From Afipia sp. 64-13 (GTDB lineage: Bacteria > Pseudomonadota > Alphaproteobacteria > Rhizobiales > Xanthobacteraceae): a DNA stretch of 64,000 nt. Shown one piece after another: positions 1 through 11,015 of this stretch. The stretch is from positions 30,549-94,548 of the forward strand of contig MKUJ01000007.1 of assembly GCA_001897755.1 (NCBI GenBank), given 5' to 3'. The notes under the pieces are model-generated. The model was given only the letters and a program-made list of their open reading frames with translations. It had not been told where the DNA came from and did no database searches. The position numbers and the translations under genes are program-made. Position 1 is the first letter of the stretch. Every line of letters begins with the position of its first letter.

Positions 1-231
1 GACCCGCCACTTACAATCCCGTCGGAGAACTTCGAGTTCAGGATGCGCCCCCCGCTACCCCACGCAGCGGAGAAGATAACCAGTTGTAAACATGCTCGGT
101 TAACGGGAATTTACCCCCGTTTTCCGATCACGCAATTGCGAGCTAACGCGCCGAGTATGGCAAAAAAGCGCCCGGTGGAAGGTCGTCCGGGGTGACATGG
201 TTAATGCGGCAGGGGCCGCACCCGCCTGCAA

Positions 232-258
232 AAAGGGCCCCGCACGGTGCGGAGCCCT
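232..258 (-). terminator. Rho-independent terminator downstream of the L,D-transpeptidase
   Basis: On the minus strand GGGCTCCGCAC-cg-GTGCGGGGCCC is followed by TTTTT; it lies 3' of the 335..2515 CDS. Confidence 0.7.
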
Positions 259-334
259 GATTTTGCAGCCGGAATCGAGATGGAGGCCGGGGGCCGGACG
301 TCCGATCCGGCGCTTGGGCCGTCCCCTGTCTTTA

Positions 335-2515
335 TTAGTGCTGGGCGCGGCGGCGGGTCCGGGCCGGCGGTTCCGGCGGGGCCGAGGGGCCGCCGCCGAA
401 CAGCAACTGGAAGAAGTTCGGGCCGCTGTCGGCGTAGCGCTCCTCGCCCGGAATGCTGACATTGGTCGGGCGCGAATAGCTCGGCTGCGAGTGCGCGATC
501 ACCGCCTCGAGGTTCTTGCCCTCGGCGCCCTTGAGCAGGGAGATGATGCGCGCGTCGCGGCCGTAGATGTCCTTGCGGAATTCCAGCACGCCGGCATTGT
601 CCACGAACGCGGTCTGATAGGTGATGTTGACCGGGATCGGGGTCGGGAAGTTGATGTTGATCTCGCTGTGGCCGTACATGCCGCGGATCTTCTCCGGCGT
701 GTAGTGATCCTTCGGCAGCGCGATGCTGAGCAGGTTCGCGGCATACTGATCGGGATTCTGCACCCGCATGCAGCCGTGGCTGAAGGCGCGCTCGTCCTTG
801 GCGAACAGATGCTTGTCCGGCGTGTCGTGCTGATAGACCAGGAACTTGTTCGGGAAGTTGAAGCGGATGCGGCCGAGCGCGTTGCGTTCGCCCGGGGGCT
901 GCGAGATGTGCACCGAGCCGTCGCGGTTGCGCTCGAGCTTGAGGCCCATGCGTTGCAGCACGGTCGGGTCCTGCTGCAGCGCCGGCAGGTACTCGTTGTA
1001 GATGATCGACGGCGGCACGTTCCAGGTCGGATTGACCGTGATGTACTTCATCGTCTCGGTCAGTTCGGGCGTCGCATGCTTGCCCGGCTTGCCGACCACG
1101 ACGCGGGTCTTCCAGACCTGCTGGCCGTTATGCATCAGCTTCAGCGTGTAATCGGGGATGTTGAGCATCACATAGGCGTCGCCCAATTCCTTGGCGCCGA
1201 GCTGGCGCGGCAGCCACCGCCAGCGCTCCATGTTGGCGCGCACGATGTCGATCTTGCGCTCGCTCTTCTGTCCGTTGAGCGCCTGCACCGTGCGGGTATC
1301 GAGAATGCCGTTCGCCTTCAGGCCGCTCTCCGCCTGGAATTTGCGCACAGCGGCTGCAACGGCAGCGTCGTAATGGGTGTCGCTCGCATTCTCGGTGACA
1401 TGGAGCCGGGCGCGCAGCGCCGGGACGCGCTCGTCCTCGGCGATCGTCGGGTTCGGATTCTTCTTGGTCGGCTTGACGAATTTCAGCGCCTCGCCTTCGG
1501 CGATCTTCTTGGGGCCTTCATCGGTCACGCCGCGCAGCTCGGCGAGCTTGGCGCGGAGCGCCTGATAGCCCTGGTGCGGCGGGTTGTAGCCGTCGAGCGC
1601 CGCGGAGGCGTCCTTGGCGGTGGAGAGGTTGATCAGCACCTCGGTCGGATCGGTCGGGTGCTCCGGATATTTGATGTCGGCGCTGACCTGCGACCAGTGC
1701 ATGCGGCCGCTCTGGGCGTGGCGGGCGTAGTCGAGCAGGCTTTCGGTCAGTTTCAGTTCGGCGTCGGCCTGCGCTTCGGGCGTGGTGGCGGCGGCGAAAT
1801 TCGGCACCGGATAGTCGGCGGGATCGAGACCCTCGGCGGCGGCATCCTTCAGGCGCGCGGCCACGCTCTTGCCCCGCTCGCTGGCGGCGGCGCCGTTGGT
1901 CCATAGCGGCGCGTAGCTGCGGTCCTTGTAGAACGACTCGACCGCGGCGCGCTCGTTCTTGCGGTCGAAATAGCGGGCCGCCTTGGTCGCGATGAGGTCG
2001 CGCAGCTTCTCGCCGAACGGATCGGCAATGGTGACCGTGCCGGTGGCTTGCGCGGGCTCGGCGGCCGGCGCGGAAGCGGTCGCGGGCGTCTCGGATGCAG
2101 CGGCGGGAGCGGCGGCAGCCTTCGCCGCATCCGGCGCGGGCGTTTCGCTCTTGGCCGTGTCGCTCTTGATCGTCTCGTTCTTGATCGTTTCGTTGTTGGC
2201 GCTGCCGGTCTTCGGAGTCTCGGGGGCGGTCTCGGCCTTGGCGGCTTCCGGCTTCGCAGCGTCAGGCTTCGCGGCTTCGGGCTTGGCCGCTTCAGCGGCC
2301 TTCGGCGCGTCAGTCTTGACGTCGGCGGCGGTGGGTGGCGGCACGAGGGCGGTGTTGGGCATCGGCACGGCGGCGTCGATCGCGGCATCGGCCTGCGTCT
2401 TTGCCGATTCGGCATGAACCGAGGTGGCGACGCCCGCGATCAGGAAAGTCGCCACGATGGCGGCGAGGGCGCGGTCGTAACCGGAACGGCCAGTCGAAGA
2501 GTTGTGCATTCTCAA
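335..2515 (-). CDS. L,D-transpeptidase (YcbB/LdtD-like) with N-terminal signal/linker and peptidoglycan-binding domain
   Basis: Catalytic motif FSHGCMRVQNP; PG-binding-like AVAAAVRKFQAESGLKANGILDTRTVQALN; Ala/Lys/Pro/Glu-rich linker. Confidence 0.88.
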   Translation of the reverse strand: MRMHNSSTGRSGYDRALAAIVATFLIAGVATSVHAESAKTQADAAIDAAVPMPNTALVPPPTAADVKTDAPKAAEAAKPEAAKPDAAKPEAAKAETAPETPKTGSANNETIKNETIKSDTAKSETPAPDAAKAAAAPAAASETPATASAPAAEPAQATGTVTIADPFGEKLRDLIATKAARYFDRKNERAAVESFYKDRSYAPLWTNGAAASERGKSVAARLKDAAAEGLDPADYPVPNFAAATTPEAQADAELKLTESLLDYARHAQSGRMHWSQVSADIKYPEHPTDPTEVLINLSTAKDASAALDGYNPPHQGYQALRAKLAELRGVTDEGPKKIAEGEALKFVKPTKKNPNPTIAEDERVPALRARLHVTENASDTHYDAAVAAAVRKFQAESGLKANGILDTRTVQALNGQKSERKIDIVRANMERWRWLPRQLGAKELGDAYVMLNIPDYTLKLMHNGQQVWKTRVVVGKPGKHATPELTETMKYITVNPTWNVPPSIIYNEYLPALQQDPTVLQRMGLKLERNRDGSVHISQPPGERNALGRIRFNFPNKFLVYQHDTPDKHLFAKDERAFSHGCMRVQNPDQYAANLLSIALPKDHYTPEKIRGMYGHSEININFPTPIPVNITYQTAFVDNAGVLEFRKDIYGRDARIISLLKGAEGKNLEAVIAHSQPSYSRPTNVSIPGEERYADSGPNFFQLLFGGGPSAPPEPPARTRRRAQH

Positions 2516-2994
2516 CCTCTTGGGGCGAGCCGTCCGTGCGAGGGCCGGCAGGTGTCAATCTTGTCGGAACCTGTTGCGGGAGAACCGGCAAAGCGCCGTC
2601 CGGCGTCTTCGCCACGCATCCACGTTCGGCCGATTCAGCGCCGAAACGATACACGCGTCGGAAGGCTGCGCCTAGCAACGCTGTTTCAAGTCACGTGAAA
2701 CTGACCGCAATTCAGGGCGTGTTGCAATCATTCGCGCTGATCCGCCGCACGCTTTCTTGTGGTCTGTCACCAGCCCGCAACGGTTCAATGGCCGAGTGAG
2801 TTTTTTGAACGCACGCGCTGCGCATGAGTTCCGCCCGTCATCCTGGCCGACAGCGGAGGCGCCTCCGAAGCGTCGTGCAGGCGCAGGCCGGGGACTCATC
2901 ACCCGGTCGATGCTTTGTGAAGTAGCGAACTTGGAGTCTTTCTTGAGAATTCGGTGGTGAGGGTTCCGGTTTGCGCCGGGGACGATTCAACCCG

Positions 2995-4491
2995 TCATGT
3001 GCCAGCGGTATCATCGGAGGGCACGGCGTCCTCCAGCTTGCGATACAGCGTCGAGCGGCCGATTTTCAGCCGCCGCGCCACTTCCGACATCTGGCCGCGA
3101 TAATGCGCGATGGCGAAGCGGATCGCTTCGGCCTCCAGTTCTTCCAGCGGCCGCATCTCGCCGGCCTCATCGAGCATCCGCAGCGAGCCATGCGCCGGCT
3201 CGGCATGCATCGCGGGCACGATCGGCGTCTCGGTCTGCATCACGGCCTCGGTCGCGGCCATCGGCGGCGAGGCGATCAGCGTCAGCGGTTCGCCCGGCGC
3301 GGCGATGCTCGACGTCGCGGTGATCTGGGCGAAGTCCTGCGGCCGCAATTCGTCGCTCTCGCTCATCACCACGGCGCGATACACCGCGTTTTCGAGCTGG
3401 CGGACATTGCCCGGCCAGTCGGCATGGGTGAGATAGCTCACCGCCTCGCCGCTGATGCGGGTGATCGGGCGGTTCTCCTCGGCGCAGAAGCGGGCGAGGA
3501 AGTGGCGGAGCAGATGCGGGATGTCCTCGCGGCGCGCGCGCAGCGGCGGAATGGTCAGCGGCAGCACGTGCAGGCGATAGAACAGGTCTTCGCGGAAATG
3601 CCCGGCCTTCACATGGTTGAGTAGGTTGCGGTTGGTCGCCGAGATGATGCGGACATCGACCTTGACCGGTTTGCGGCCGCCGACGGCTTCCACTTCGCCC
3701 TGTTGCAGGGCGCGCAGCAGCTTGACCTGCGCGGCGAGCGGCAATTCGCTGATCTCGTCGAGGAACAGCGTGCCGCCATTGGCTTCGACGAACTTGCCGG
3801 CATGACGCTCGGTGGCGCCGGTGAACGCGCCCTTCTCGTGGCCGAACAGGATCGATTCCACCAGATTGTCCGGGATCGCGCCGCAATTGACGGTGACGAA
3901 CGGCTTGGCGGCGCGCTCGGAGGTGCCGTGGATGGCGCGCGCGATCAGTTCCTTGCCGACGCCGGATTCGCCCTCGATCAGCACCGGGATCGCGGAACTC
4001 GCGGCCTTGCGGCCCATCGCGATCACGCTGCCCATCGTCTCGGAACGGGTGACGATGTCCTTGAAGGTCAGCTTGCCCTCGCGCGAGTGGCGGATGCGCT
4101 GCAATTCGCCTTTCAGCGCGCTGGCGTCGAGCGCGTTGCGCAAGGAGACCTGCAACCGCTCGATGCCGACCGGCTTGACCACGAAATCCTGCGCGCCGGC
4201 CCGCATCGCCGACACCACGTTGTCGATGCCGCCATGCGCGGTCTGCACGATCACCGGAGCGGTGAGATCGAGTTCGCGCATCCGGGCGAGCACGCCGAGG
4301 CCGTCGAGGCCGGGCATTACGAGGTCGAGCACCACGGCGTCGATCGCCGGACCCTCGTCGCCGGTCAGCGCGGCGATCGCGGCATCGCCGCTATCCACCA
4401 CCACGGTCTTGTAGCCGCAGCGTTGCACCATATTCTCGACCAGACGCCGCTGGATTGCGTCGTCGTCAGCAATGAGAATGGTGGCGGGCAT
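2995..4491 (-). CDS. sigma54-dependent response regulator (NtrC family: REC-AAA+-Fis HTH)
   Basis: REC domain ILIADDD...[14 protein letters not shown]; Walker [15 protein letters not shown] motif; C-terminal Fis-type [22 protein letters not shown]. Confidence 0.93.
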   Translation of the reverse strand: MPATILIADDDAIQRRLVENMVQRCGYKTVVVDSGDAAIAALTGDEGPAIDAVVLDLVMPGLDGLGVLARMRELDLTAPVIVQTAHGGIDNVVSAMRAGAQDFVVKPVGIERLQVSLRNALDASALKGELQRIRHSREGKLTFKDIVTRSETMGSVIAMGRKAASSAIPVLIEGESGVGKELIARAIHGTSERAAKPFVTVNCGAIPDNLVESILFGHEKGAFTGATERHAGKFVEANGGTLFLDEISELPLAAQVKLLRALQQGEVEAVGGRKPVKVDVRIISATNRNLLNHVKAGHFREDLFYRLHVLPLTIPPLRARREDIPHLLRHFLARFCAEENRPITRISGEAVSYLTHADWPGNVRQLENAVYRAVVMSESDELRPQDFAQITATSSIAAPGEPLTLIASPPMAATEAVMQTETPIVPAMHAEPAHGSLRMLDEAGEMRPLEELEAEAIRFAIAHYRGQMSEVARRLKIGRSTLYRKLEDAVPSDDTAGT

Positions 4492-4634
4492 GGTATTCCT
4501 CGATCATCGCGGCTATCTGTCTCGAATCGGGGCACTCTCGCCGATGCTGATTAACGGCCTCTTAAGAGTTGACGCCGGGATGGCGTAAGCGTCCCGTCGC
4601 CGGATCAGAAGCGCATAACACTGGGTTGGAAAAC

Positions 4635-6539
4635 ATGGCTGCACGTTCGTCCTCCGCTCTCCGCAAACCGTCCGCGACATCGAAGGCTGCGAAGCGGGCC
4701 AAGTCCAAGCCCGCCGCCAAATCCAGATCGGCCGTCAAGTCGAGGCCCGCCGCGAAGGCGAAAGCGCCGAAGCTGCCGGAATGGAATCTGACCGATCTTT
4801 ATGCCTCGATCGACGCGCCGGAGATCGCGCGCGACCTCGACAGGCTCGACGCCGACTGCGCGGCGTTCGAAAAAGAATATAGAGGCAGGCTTGCGGAAGA
4901 GACCGCCAAGCCCGAGGGCGGCGCCTGGCTTGCCGAAGCGGTGAGGGCCTATGAGGCGATCGACGATCTGATCGGCCGGCTGATTTCCTATGCCGGCCTC
5001 GTCCATGCCGGCGACACCGTCGATCCCAAGATCTCGAAATTTTACGGCGACGTCTCCGAGCGCATCACCAATGCCTCGACGCATCTGCTGTTCTTCGCCC
5101 TCGAACTCAACCGTATCGACGACGATGTGATCGAGCGCGCGATGCAGGCGCCGGCGCTCGGCCATTACCGGCCGTGGATCGAGGACAGCCGCAAGGACAA
5201 GCCCTATCAGCTCGAAGACCGCGTCGAGCAGCTCTTCCACGAGAAGTCCTCGACCAGCTACGGCGCCTGGAACCGGCAGTTCGACCAGACCATCGCCGGT
5301 CTGCGCTTCAAGGTCGGGGGCAAAGAGCTCGCCATCGAGCCGACGCTGAACCTGTTGCAGGACCGTGCGCCCGAGAAGCGCAAGGCGGCGGCGCAGGCAC
5401 TGGCGAAAACCTTCAAGGACAACGAGCGCACCTTCGCGCTGATCACCAACACACTGGCGAAAGACAAGGAAATCTCCGACCGCTGGCGCGGCTTCCAGGA
5501 TGTCGCGGACTCGCGTCATCTCGCCAACCGCGTCGAGCGCGAGGTGGTGGACGCGCTGGTGGCGTCGGTGCGCGCGGCCTATCCGCGGATTTCGCACCGC
5601 TATTATGCGCTGAAGGCCTCGTGGTTCAAAAAGAAGAGACTGGCGCATTGGGATCGCAACGCGCCGCTGCCCTTCGCCGCCACCGGCAGCATCGCATGGA
5701 ACGACGCCAAGGCTACCATCCTCAAAGCCTATGGCGATTTCTCGCCGCAGATGGCCGACATCGCCAGGCGCTTCTTCGACGATCGCTGGATCGATGCGCC
5801 GGTGCGGCCGGGCAAGGCGCCCGGCGCGTTCTCGCATCCGACCACGCCCTCGGCGCATCCGTATGTCTTGATGAACTATCAGGGCAAGCCGCGCGACGTG
5901 ATGACGCTCGCCCATGAACTCGGTCACGGCGTGCATCAGGTGCTGGCGGCCAAGCAGGGCGCGCTGATGGCGCCGACGCCGCTGACGCTGGCGGAGACCG
6001 CGAGCGTGTTCGGCGAGATGCTGACCTTCAAGCGCCTCCTCGCGCAGACCCAGAATGCGAAACAGCGTCAGGCGCTGCTCGCCGGCAAGGTCGAGGACAT
6101 GATCAACACGGTGGTGCGCCAGATCGCGTTCTATTCGTTCGAGCGCGCGATCCACACCGAGCGGCGCGCGGGCGAACTCACCGCGCAGCGCATCGGCGAG
6201 ATCTGGCTGTCGGTGCAGGGTGAGAGCCTTGGGCCGGCGATCGAGATCAAGCCCGGCTACGAGACGTTCTGGATGTACATCCCGCACTTCATCCATTCGC
6301 CGTTCTACGTCTACGCCTACGCCTTCGGCGATTGTCTGGTGAACTCGCTCTACGCGGTCTACGAGAACGCAAACGAGGGCTTCGCCGGGCGTTATCTCGA
6401 CATGCTCTCGGCCGGCGGCACCAAGCATTATTCCGAACTGCTGGCGCCGTTCGGGCTCGACGCCAAGAACCCGACCTTCTGGGACGGCGGCCTCGGCGTG
6501 ATCGAGAGCATGATCGGCGAGCTGGAGGCGATGGGCTAG
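4635..6539 (+). CDS. pepF: M3 family oligoendopeptidase F
   Basis: HELGHGVHQ zinc motif; full-length homology pattern of the PepF/M3 clade; start chosen at MAARSS (ORF opens at 4569). Confidence 0.87.
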   Translation: MAARSSSALRKPSATSKAAKRAKSKPAAKSRSAVKSRPAAKAKAPKLPEWNLTDLYASIDAPEIARDLDRLDADCAAFEKEYRGRLAEETAKPEGGAWLAEAVRAYEAIDDLIGRLISYAGLVHAGDTVDPKISKFYGDVSERITNASTHLLFFALELNRIDDDVIERAMQAPALGHYRPWIEDSRKDKPYQLEDRVEQLFHEKSSTSYGAWNRQFDQTIAGLRFKVGGKELAIEPTLNLLQDRAPEKRKAAAQALAKTFKDNERTFALITNTLAKDKEISDRWRGFQDVADSRHLANRVEREVVDALVASVRAAYPRISHRYYALKASWFKKKRLAHWDRNAPLPFAATGSIAWNDAKATILKAYGDFSPQMADIARRFFDDRWIDAPVRPGKAPGAFSHPTTPSAHPYVLMNYQGKPRDVMTLAHELGHGVHQVLAAKQGALMAPTPLTLAETASVFGEMLTFKRLLAQTQNAKQRQALLAGKVEDMINTVVRQIAFYSFERAIHTERRAGELTAQRIGEIWLSVQGESLGPAIEIKPGYETFWMYIPHFIHSPFYVYAYAFGDCLVNSLYAVYENANEGFAGRYLDMLSAGGTKHYSELLAPFGLDAKNPTFWDGGLGVIESMIGELEAMG

Positions 6540-6597
6540 GCGCCGACCGGTGGGGTAGGGCATCGACGGCCCGTAAAACATTTGTTGAACGGAACCG

Positions 6598-6632
6598 CTG
6601 TCTCCGTTATACATTCCGTATAACGGAGACAG
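6598..6632. promoter_or_regulatory. Perfect 15-bp inverted repeat with 5-nt spacer; predicted autoregulatory operator of the AbrB-Doc operon
   Basis: CTGTCTCCGTTATAC-ATTCC-GTATAACGGAGACAG; ends 3 nt before the antitoxin ATG (6636) and contains the candidate -10 and SD (GGAG). Confidence 0.75.
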
Positions 6633-6635
6633 GCC

Positions 6636-6896
6636 ATGAATGAGCATTCCCGAGACCCCAAGGCCGGCGACCAGGCGCTCCAGATTCGGAAGATTGGCAA
6701 TTCCGTTGGGCTGATCCTGCCCAAGGAGTTGCTCGCGCGCCTCAATCTCAAGGAAGGCGACAAGGTTTATCCGCTGGAGCAGCCGGACGGCAGCCTGCGG
6801 CTGTCCCCCTTCGACCCCAAGCACGCCAAGGCGATGGAAATCGCGCGTCAGGTGATGCACGAGTACCGCGACACGCTTGCCGCTCTGGCAAAATGA
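6636..6896 (+). CDS. AbrB/MazE (SpoVT-AbrB) family antitoxin
   Basis: IRKIGNSVGLILPKELLARLNLKEGDKVYPL, an AbrB swapped-hairpin signature; ATGA overlap with the downstream toxin. Confidence 0.9.
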   Translation: MNEHSRDPKAGDQALQIRKIGNSVGLILPKELLARLNLKEGDKVYPLEQPDGSLRLSPFDPKHAKAMEIARQVMHEYRDTLAALAK

Positions 6897-7291
6897 GCGA
6901 GCCTGTCTGGCTGGATAGCCGGGACGTGATCGACATTCATGCCGAGCAATTGGCGATGTTCGGCGGGCCGGAAGGTGTTCGCGATCACGGGCTATTGGAA
7001 TCGGCCATCCTGCGTCCGGTCAACCAATGGCACTATGGACAGAGCGATCTGGCGGTTCTCGCGGCAGCCTATGCCTTCGGGCTTGCGCGCAATCATCCGT
7101 TCATCGACGGAAACAAACGCATGGCGTTTCAGGCGATGATGGTGTTCCTGCGGATCAATGACGTGCCCTTCGCGCCGAAGCCGGCGGATGCGACCGCCAT
7201 CATCCTCGCGCTTGCCGCGGGCGAAGTCAGTGAGGAAAGCCTCGCCCGCTGGATCAGGGACAACTGGCCGCGAACGGATGCGTCATCCTGA
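6893..7291 (+). CDS. Death-on-curing (Doc/Fic) family toxin
   Basis: Doc-type motif NHPFIDGNKRMAF; 132 aa; translationally coupled to the antitoxin. Confidence 0.92.
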   Translation: MSEPVWLDSRDVIDIHAEQLAMFGGPEGVRDHGLLESAILRPVNQWHYGQSDLAVLAAAYAFGLARNHPFIDGNKRMAFQAMMVFLRINDVPFAPKPADATAIILALAAGEVSEESLARWIRDNWPRTDASS

Positions 7292-7664
7292 GCGGCGGTC
7301 GCGACCGCCTCGCTCGCGCAACTTCTTCCGCTTCGTCCGCGTGGGCCGAGGCGACCATCCCTGTCGATGCTTTTGAAGCGCAAACGCCGGCGGTGCCCTG
7401 AAAAGCTTGCCGGAACAGCCTGCCGGCCACGGGTTCCGGTCTGCGCCGGAACGGCTTACCGGAAACAGGCCACCGGAGGCCTGCAAGAAAATTCGCGAAA
7501 ATGCGGTGCAGGTGACCGTTTTATCCAAAAAACCGCGCTTTTGCCGATAGGAACGTGGCAATTGAGGCTCTCTACAACTTTTTGCCTAGTTGCGGGCCTT
7601 CCTGCCGTTGCTCTGCTGCCACAATTGCGGTATTGCGCCTCAAATACCAGCGCTGGAGGAACAG

Positions 7665-7817
7665 ATGGCTCATCACGGGGAGGTCGCCTACACGACCGCG
7701 GACGGCAATGATTACGCTGCCCATGAACAGACCTATGAAGGTTTTCTGGCGCTTGTGAAATACGGCAGCATCGCCGTTATCGTGGTCCTCGTTCTGATGG
7801 CCTTTTTCCTTCTCTGA
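7665..7817 (+). CDS. aa3-type cytochrome c oxidase subunit IV (small bacterial form)
   Basis: MAHHGEVAYTTADGNDYAAHEQTYEGFLALVKYGSIAVIVVLVLMAFFLL: soluble N-terminus plus single TM, good upstream GGAGGA. Confidence 0.8.
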   Translation: MAHHGEVAYTTADGNDYAAHEQTYEGFLALVKYGSIAVIVVLVLMAFFLL

Positions 7818-7967
7818 GCTTGCGATGCATGATCGTCCGCCCGTCGTTTCGGGCGTGGGTCTGCCATCTTGGGCTTTTCTGAACATCAATGGGCCATGTC
7901 GCCGCGAAGCGGTCTTTCCGTGCGGGATGGTCCAGTCATACGCGAGCGTGAGGTCGCGGGAGGCTTT

Positions 7968-9095
7968 ATGAAAATTGCGATTGCCAAGGAAGTTGACGCG
8001 GCTGAACCGCGCGTCGCGGCGACGCCCGACACGGTGAAGAAATTCAAGTCGCTGGGGATCGACGTTGCGATCGAGCCGGGTGCGGGCATCAAGTCCGGCC
8101 TGCGGGATGCCGACTACGAGGCCATGGGCGCCGTGGTCAGCGCCGACGCGGTGAAGGACGCCGACATCGTCATCAAGGTGAAGCGTCCTGAAGCAAGCGA
8201 GCTTGCGGCCTACAAGAAAGGCGCAGCCGTCATCGCCATCATGGACCCTTACGGTAACGATGCCGCGCTCAAGGCGCTGGCGTCGGCGGGCGTGTCCGCG
8301 TTCGCGATGGAGCTGATGCCGCGCATCACCCGCGCGCAGGTCATGGACGTGCTGTCGTCGCAGGCCAACCTCGCTGGCTATCGCGCCGTGGTCGAGGCCG
8401 CCGAAGCGTTCGGCCGCGCCTTCCCGATGATGATGACCGCCGCCGGCACCGTGCCCGCCGCCAAGGTGTTCGTGATGGGCGTCGGCGTTGCCGGTCTGCA
8501 GGCGATCGCGACCGCGCGCCGTCTCGGCGCCGTGGTCACCGCGACCGACGTACGTCCGGCGACCAAGGAGCAGGTCGAGTCGCTCGGCGCCAAGTTCCTC
8601 GCCGTCGAGGACGAGGAATTCAAGAACGCGCAGACCGCCGGCGGCTACGCCAAGGAAATGTCCAAGGAATATCAGGCCAAGCAGGCGGCGCTCACCGCCG
8701 AGCACCTCAAGAAGCAGGACATCGTCATCACCACCGCGCTGATCCCGGGCCGTCCGGCGCCGAAGCTGATCAGCCTCGACATGGTGAAGTCGATGAAGCC
8801 GGGTTCGGTGCTGGTCGATCTCGCGGTCGAGCGTGGCGGCAACGTCGAAGGCGTGAAGGCGGGCGAGATCGCGGAAGTCGATGGCGTCAAGATCGTCGGT
8901 TTCCCGAACCTGGCCAGCAAGGTCGCCGCATCGGCCTCGAGCCTTTACGCCCGCAACCTGCAGGCCTTCATCGAAACGCTTTACGACAAGGAGAGCAAGT
9001 CGCTCGCCGTGAAGTGGGACGATGAACTCGTCAAAGCCACCGCGCTGACCAAGGACGGCGCGGTCATCCATCCGAACTTCCAGCCGAAAGCATAG
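7968..9095 (+). CDS. pntA: NAD(P) transhydrogenase subunit alpha part 1
   Basis: [26 protein letters not shown]..., AlaDH/PNT domain; adjacent to pntA2 and pntB; internal start supported by family N-terminus. Confidence 0.92.
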   Translation: MKIAIAKEVDAAEPRVAATPDTVKKFKSLGIDVAIEPGAGIKSGLRDADYEAMGAVVSADAVKDADIVIKVKRPEASELAAYKKGAAVIAIMDPYGNDAALKALASAGVSAFAMELMPRITRAQVMDVLSSQANLAGYRAVVEAAEAFGRAFPMMMTAAGTVPAAKVFVMGVGVAGLQAIATARRLGAVVTATDVRPATKEQVESLGAKFLAVEDEEFKNAQTAGGYAKEMSKEYQAKQAALTAEHLKKQDIVITTALIPGRPAPKLISLDMVKSMKPGSVLVDLAVERGGNVEGVKAGEIAEVDGVKIVGFPNLASKVAASASSLYARNLQAFIETLYDKESKSLAVKWDDELVKATALTKDGAVIHPNFQPKA

Positions 9096-9106
9096 GGAGC
9101 ACAGCC

Positions 9107-9427
9107 ATGCATGGTCTTGAGGCCGTCGATCCGTTTGTTTTCCGGTTATCGATTTTCGTTCTCGCCGTTTTCGTCGGCTATTTCGTGGTGTGGTCGGTGA
9201 CGCCCGCGCTGCATACGCCGCTGATGTCGGTCACCAACGCGATTTCCTCCGTCATCGTGGTCGGCGCGCTGCTCGCCGTCGGCGTGGCGCTGGTCGGCAA
9301 TGACGATGGCCCGCTGTGGGCGCGCGCGTTCGGTTTCATCGCGCTGGTCTTTGCCTGCGTGAATATTTTTGGCGGCTTCCTTGTGACCCAGCGCATGCTG
9401 GCGATGTACAAGAAGAAGCAGAAGTAA
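9107..9427 (+). CDS. pntAB: NAD(P) transhydrogenase subunit alpha part 2 (membrane)
   Basis: Short membrane protein between pntA and pnt[33 protein letters not shown]. Confidence 0.92.
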   Translation: MHGLEAVDPFVFRLSIFVLAVFVGYFVVWSVTPALHTPLMSVTNAISSVIVVGALLAVGVALVGNDDGPLWARAFGFIALVFACVNIFGGFLVTQRMLAMYKKKQK

Positions 9428-9442
9428 AGCGGGGCCGGGCCT

Positions 9443-10843
<1,401 letters not shown>

Positions 10844-10870
10844 TCCGGCTCTCCCGGTTTGCTTTGAATG

Positions 10871-10902
10871 AGCCCGGCTCGCTTCGCGCGGCCGGGCTTT
10901 TT
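10871..10902 (+). terminator. Rho-independent terminator after pntB
   Basis: AGCCCGGC...GCCGGGCT followed by TTTTT. Confidence 0.85.
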
Positions 10903-10927
10903 CATGTCCGCGGGCCGGGGCAGGCGA

Positions 10928-10943
10928 ATATTACAGGTAATAT
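10928..10943. promoter_or_regulatory. Inverted repeat, candidate repressor operator upstream of the calcium/proton antiporter gene
   Basis: Perfect ATATTAC-AG-GTAATAT with a third GTAATA half-site directly downstream. Confidence 0.5.
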
Positions 10944-11015
10944 AGTGGTAATACTGAATTCATGAACGCCGATTGGCGTTTTACAGCGCCGCCCCGGCTG
11001 ATCTAGTCTGATCCA

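Noticed and set aside
197-1906. 569-aa plus-strand ORF opposite the L,D-transpeptidase
   Set aside because: Antisense shadow ORF typical of high-GC DNA; Arg/Ala/Val-rich composition and no family motif, while the opposite frame has a clear SHGCMR enzyme.
4605-6860. 751-aa minus-strand ORF opposite pepF
   Set aside because: Antisense of a well-supported M3 peptidase and overlaps the AbrB gene; composition is a GC-skew artefact.
7380-7500. Cluster of CCGGAA/TTCCGG dyads downstream of the Doc gene
   Set aside because: Short imperfect repeats in GC-rich sequence with no consistent spacing; not convincing as an array or CRISPR.
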